Assembly: GCF_900094705.1 (NCBI RefSeq)
Contig: NZ_FMAR01000003.1
Location: 310,001 to 374,000 of the forward strand
DNA from: Chitinophaga costaii
GTDB lineage: Bacteria > Bacteroidota > Bacteroidia > Chitinophagales > Chitinophagaceae
Length of the DNA stretch: 64,000 nt
Reading direction: 5' to 3'
Numbering within the stretch: the first letter of the stretch is position 1; every line of letters starts with the position of its first letter. The translations under genes were made by a program, and so were the position numbers. Below are positions 61,257 through 64,000 of the stretch, one piece after another. A model generated the notes under the pieces. The model was not told the DNA's origin, searched no databases, and worked only from the letters and a program-made list of their open reading frames with translations.

Positions 61257-61282
61257 TTTCGTGTAAATGAATTTACACGAAA
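61257..61282. promoter_or_regulatory. 26-base perfect inverted repeat between grpE and dnaJ
   Basis: Twelve-base arms TTTCGTGTAAAT and ATTTACACGAAA flank a GA centre. The sequence is not a CIRCE element (TTAGCACTC-N9-GAGTGCTAA). The near-absent loop favours a dimeric-protein operator over a terminator, although a run of eight Ts follows 10 bases later on the minus strand. Confidence 0.55.
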
Positions 61283-61322
61283 ACATACGCGCTATCGCCC
61301 ATAATAAAATTAAACGATAATG

Positions 61323-61883
61323 CTATTTTCCGACCACCACGCGGGCATGGCGGATCAGTTTATCATTCAGGTAATAGCCTTTTTGCATTTCGTCGATCAC
61401 TTTGCCAGCTTGTTCCGGTGCGGCAGGGATTTCGGTGATGGCTTCGTGCAGGTCGGGATTAAATTCCTGGCCAATGCTTTCCATAGGCTTCAGGCCTTTA
61501 TTAGTAAGGGTAGTTTTCAGTTTGTTGAACACCAGGGAAATACCATCTTTTACCGCTGCAAAATTGTCAGCAGTTTCCAATTGTTTGGCGGCTCTTTCAG
61601 AATCATCCAGCACATCCAGCATGGATAGGATGGTTTCTTTATTGGCGGTTTGTATCAATTCCAGGCGCTCTTTGGCAGTACGCTTGCGGAAGTTGTCGAA
61701 CTCTGCTACCAGTCGCAGGTATTTGTCTTTATATTCATTCACCTGTTGCTGGGCCTTTTCCAGTTCGTCGCCATCAGTCACCGCATCATTCAGGTGGGTG
61801 GATCCGCTCAGGTTCTCGTCTGTATTAATATTAAAATCGGCGTTGTTGCCAGGTTGTCCGGTTTGCTCTTTTTCTGCTGCCAT
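61323..61883 (-). CDS. grpE: Nucleotide exchange factor GrpE
   Basis: GrpE releases ADP from DnaK. The 186-residue protein has an acidic, Asn/Asp-rich N-terminus, a long coiled-coil helix ('ELEKAQQQVNEYKDKYLRLVAEFDNFRKRT' in parts) and the C-terminal beta-wing ('FNPDLHEAITEI', 'GKVIDEMQKGYYLNDKLIRHARVVVGK'). The last is the family signature. ATG 61883 is clear. It is followed by dnaJ in a probable heat-shock operon. The leader carries a two-part hairpin. Confidence 0.96.
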   Translation of the reverse strand: MAAEKEQTGQPGNNADFNINTDENLSGSTHLNDAVTDGDELEKAQQQVNEYKDKYLRLVAEFDNFRKRTAKERLELIQTANKETILSMLDVLDDSERAAKQLETADNFAAVKDGISLVFNKLKTTLTNKGLKPMESIGQEFNPDLHEAITEIPAAPEQAGKVIDEMQKGYYLNDKLIRHARVVVGK

Positions 61884-61914
61884 AATTGTGTTTAGATTAA
61901 CGCAGTTTAGTTAA

Positions 61915-61955
61915 GTCAATTTCTTTGCCAGCGTTGCCTGGCTGGACAAATTGAC
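61915..61955 (-). promoter_or_regulatory. Two-part hairpin in the predicted grpE leader
   Basis: Outer arms GTCAATTT/AAATTGAC (8 bases, perfect) and inner arms CCAGC/GCTGG with an 8-base loop lie between the candidate -7 box (61976-61983) and ATG 61883. It ends 31 bases before the start codon. Confidence 0.45.
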
Positions 61956-61975
61956 ATTCTTTCACTAAGCTGCTG

Positions 61976-61983
61976 CAAAGGTA
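61976..61983 (-). promoter_or_regulatory. -7 box TACCTTTG for grpE-dnaJ
   Basis: A perfect TAnnTTTG on the minus strand about 92 bases upstream of ATG 61883 predicts a long leader holding the hairpin. There is no clear -33 TTTG. Confidence 0.4.
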
Positions 61984-62040
61984 AGCCTTTTCACACGGCA
62001 AGCCAGTAGGCCGGGAATAAGAGGGCTTGCAGCTTACTGA

Positions 62041-62070
62041 TTGATGGGTGCAGCTAACATCTTATCTTTG
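62041..62070 (+). promoter_or_regulatory. rlmI promoter, TTG-N19-TATCTTTG
   Basis: TTG (62041-62043), 19 bases, then a perfect -7 box TATCTTTG (62063-62070). The spacing is the same as the lnt promoter. The predicted leader is about 14 bases to ATG 62088. Confidence 0.6.
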
Positions 62071-62087
62071 CCCCTTCAACTACTACG

Positions 62088-63260
62088 ATGACGAAAGTTT
62101 TTTTGAAGAAAAAAATACAGAACCGCGTTATGCTGGGGCATCCCTGGATCTTTGGCAACGAGGTAAATAATATAGAGGGCGACGTAACGGCTGGTGATAC
62201 CGTGGAAGTGTACACCCATCAGGGCTTTTTCGTAGGCAGAGGCTATATTAACCCCCAATCCCAGATACTGGTGCGCCTGCTTACCCGCCACCGGGATGAG
62301 CAGATTAATGATGAATTCTTCTACCACCGCCTGCTAAAATGCTGGGAATACCGCCAGCGCCTGGGCTACACCGAAAACTGCCGCCTGGTATTTGGCGAGG
62401 CAGACGAAATGCCCGCCCTGGTGATCGACAAGTTCAACGATTACTTCGTACTGCAAACCCTTTCCCTGGGTATGGACAAATGGAAACCTGCCATCGTGAA
62501 TGCCCTGCAACGCATTTTCTCCCCCAAAGGTATTTATGAGCGCAACGATGTGCCCGTGCGGGAGCTGGAAGGCCTGGCCCAGCAAAAAGGATTTCTGAGC
62601 GCTCCTTTCGATACTAATCTTATCATCCGGGAAAACGGGCTGCAATTTCATGTAGATATTGAAAATGGCCAGAAAACCGGCTATTTCCTGGACCAGCAGG
62701 ACAACCGCCGCGAGATTCAACATATCGTGAAAGGCGCCGATGTGCTGGAGGCATTTTGCTATACCGGTACTTTTTCCTGCCACGCGGGCCACTACGGTGC
62801 TAAAAGCGTGCTGGGACTGGATATTTCTGACCACGCGGTGAACACCGCCCGCCGCAACGCGGCGCTAAATGGCTTGCAGGAGGTATGCCGCTTCCAGGCG
62901 GTAAATGCCTTCGATGTGCTGAAACAATGGACCAAGGAAGACAAAAAATTTGACGTAGTGATCCTGGATCCTCCCGCCTTCACCAAGAGCCGGGAAAATA
63001 TCCAGAAAGCGATTACGGGTTATAAAGAAATTAACCTGCGGGGCATGAAGTTACTGAAACCAGGCGGTTTCCTGGTCACGGCTTCCTGCACCAACCTGGT
63101 GACGCCGGCAGTATTCCTGGAAACCATAGACCAGGCGGCCAAGGATGCTAAGAAGAGATTGCGACAGGTAACTTTTCAGACACAGGCACAGGATCACCCT
63201 ATACTATGGAGCGTGGATAATACCACCTACCTGAAGTTTTTAATTGTTGAAGTATCGTAG
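62088..63260 (+). CDS. rlmI: 23S rRNA methyltransferase, RlmI-like
   Basis: A 390-residue class I methyltransferase of the RlmI group, which makes m5C1962 in 23S rRNA of E. coli. It has an N-terminal PUA domain ('LGHPWIFGNEVNNIEGDVTAGD', 'FVGRGYINPQSQILVRLLT'). A linker domain ('PALVIDKFNDYFVLQ') and the Rossmann domain follow: 'KTGYFLDQQDNRREIQHIVKG', 'VLEAFCYTGTFSCHAGHYGA', 'FDVVILDPPAFTKSRENI' and the catalytic Cys in 'VTASCTNLV'. The exact target position is inferred from family. Confidence 0.92.
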   Translation: MTKVFLKKKIQNRVMLGHPWIFGNEVNNIEGDVTAGDTVEVYTHQGFFVGRGYINPQSQILVRLLTRHRDEQINDEFFYHRLLKCWEYRQRLGYTENCRLVFGEADEMPALVIDKFNDYFVLQTLSLGMDKWKPAIVNALQRIFSPKGIYERNDVPVRELEGLAQQKGFLSAPFDTNLIIRENGLQFHVDIENGQKTGYFLDQQDNRREIQHIVKGADVLEAFCYTGTFSCHAGHYGAKSVLGLDISDHAVNTARRNAALNGLQEVCRFQAVNAFDVLKQWTKEDKKFDVVILDPPAFTKSRENIQKAITGYKEINLRGMKLLKPGGFLVTASCTNLVTPAVFLETIDQAAKDAKKRLRQVTFQTQAQDHPILWSVDNTTYLKFLIVEVS

Positions 63261-63468
63261 TGTGTAAGTAGTCCTCAACATGCAGCAGGAAAGTTGCGGA
63301 AAGAATGGGCTGCCAAGAGCGCATAAAAATATAATTTGAACGAAAGCCTTGTCCAGCGCAGATTATAGTTGCAAAGGGCGGGGCTTTTGCCATTTAATAT
63401 TTAGCTGCAATAAAATAAAAGGAATAAGTGATGCGTTATTGGAAGGTATAAAGCAAATACCCGGGAGG

Positions 63469-63822
63469 TTAGTTCTTAATGACATTAAATTTACCGGATT
63501 CAACAATGTTGCCATTTTGATCGCGGAGCTGGTAAATATAAATACCGGTGTAATAATTGTCCAGGTTTAATTCTGTACGATAGGACAAGTCTTTCACCTC
63601 TTCCATTTTTTTTCCTAGAAAATTGTACACAATAAGCACATAATGCTTGTCGTTATTCTTCTGGAACTCAAAATTAATACGGCTGGTAGCGGGGTTAGGG
63701 TAAGGAGGTTTTATGATTTTAGTAACCGTAGCATTCTCATTCTTAGGGGAATACTGCGCCTTTGCCCTAAAGGACAAGCAGCAACATACCATAAGAAAAA
63801 AGAGTGTATAGGTTTTAATCAT
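63469..63822 (-). CDS. Orphan T9SS type A sorting-domain protein
   Basis: A 117-residue protein made of a signal peptide (about residues 1-22, 'LFFLMVCCCLSFRAKAQ') and almost nothing but the type A sorting domain. The conserved tail motifs are 'PPYPNPATSRINFEFQ', 'HYVLIVYNFLGKKMEE', 'LDNYYTGIYIYQL' and 'SGKFNVIKN'. There are only about 16 residues of would-be cargo between the signal and the tail. It may be a true small surface protein, a decoy for the sorting machinery, or the remnant of a larger cargo gene. The frame is intact and a terminator-like hairpin lies upstream at 63902. Confidence 0.82.
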   Translation of the reverse strand: MIKTYTLFFLMVCCCLSFRAKAQYSPKNENATVTKIIKPPYPNPATSRINFEFQKNNDKHYVLIVYNFLGKKMEEVKDLSYRTELNLDNYYTGIYIYQLRDQNGNIVESGKFNVIKN

Positions 63823-63901
63823 AGTATTCCAAAGATATAATATTTTTTGAATATCTACGTTCGAGGACGTTTATTTTCTCATATATTGTAAAAATAACAA
63901 A

Positions 63902-63939
63902 CGGCAAGCCAATTATTATGTGCTTGCCGCTTTTTTTTT
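63902..63939. terminator. Terminator between the orphan-tail gene and the next gene
   Basis: CGGCAAGC pairs with GCTTGCCG (8 bases) around a 12-base loop and is followed by a T-run on the plus strand. For the minus-strand partial gene at the window end, the A-run mirrors as a weaker signal. Confidence 0.65.
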
Positions 63940-63956
63940 CAAAAAATTAACGTTGC

Positions 63957-64000
63957 TTAAAGTTTCGCCAGCGTTTCTTTTATTTTCTCGAAATCAGGCA
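63957..64000 (-). CDS. 3' end of a gene running off the window
   Basis: The minus strand reads PDFEKIKETLAKL then TAA. Only 13 residues are visible, with a plausible amphipathic helix and a hairpin just after the stop. Too little is present to name a family. Confidence 0.4.
   Translation of the reverse strand, partial: PDFEKIKETLAKL

Noticed and set aside
61223..61322. CIRCE heat-shock element between grpE and dnaJ
   Set aside because: The palindrome arms (TTTCGTGTAAAT) do not match TTAGCACTC and the centre is 2 bases, not 9.

Overview
The window looks like core chromosome of a Bacteroidota bacterium, most likely a Chitinophaga-like member of the Chitinophagaceae. The evidence is: type IX secretion (T9SS) and gliding parts (SprA, a PorE-like protein, a PorP/SprF protein, three proteins with the gliding-type C-terminal sorting domain and one with the type A sorting tail); -7 promoter boxes of the form TAnnTTTG with an occasional upstream TTTG or TTG; and no obvious Shine-Dalgarno sites. 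Family placement is inference from gene content. I saw no insertion sequence, prophage, CRISPR array, rRNA or tRNA. Gene-free stretches are short; the longest (15916-16251) appears to hold one unlisted small gene.

Layout. 79-8091: ruvA and the giant T9SS translocon gene sprA. 8301-15915: guaB, then the overlapping trio lnt / alpha-beta hydrolase / type B T9SS cargo, then an SDR oxidoreductase. 16031-18269: a 53-residue small ORF, dprA (minus) and an e(P4)-type acid phosphatase lipoprotein. 18325-25198 (minus): a GLUG-like repeat lipoprotein, a PorE-like OmpA protein, queE, folD and pckA. 25443-30638 (plus): pepP, pssA, purS, rsmI and an M1 peptidase. 30794-33320: an ECF sigma factor with a two-TM protein and an HMA-like protein, divergent from a zinc-type CDF exporter. 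33369-41605: rsmG and a glycosyltransferase (minus), then tgt, an LptF/G permease, a eukaryotic-type citrate synthase and recG.

41765-50427 is the main accessory-looking block: two tandem paralogous proteins of about 1230 residues (N-terminal ENKGQW domain, beta-propeller repeats, four PKD domains, type B sorting domain) followed after 9 bases by a PorP/SprF protein. This is a secretion cargo-plus-partner cassette. 50457-58893 holds an FAD-linked oxidase, a small barrel protein, two LOG-family proteins, an O-methyltransferase, a glucosaminidase with LysM domains, hpt and a VWA protein. 58894-64000 holds an RlmK-like methyltransferase, dnaJ and grpE (minus), rlmI, an orphan T9SS type A tail protein and the end of one more gene.

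The most interesting points are: a recurring promoter geometry that would make several mRNAs leaderless; a possible metal-responsive ECF sigma / membrane protein / CDF module; a 26-base perfect inverted repeat between grpE and dnaJ; a Tgt that lacks two of its zinc-binding cysteines; blocks of near-identical DNA in the tandem cargo genes; and a likely unannotated small gene.
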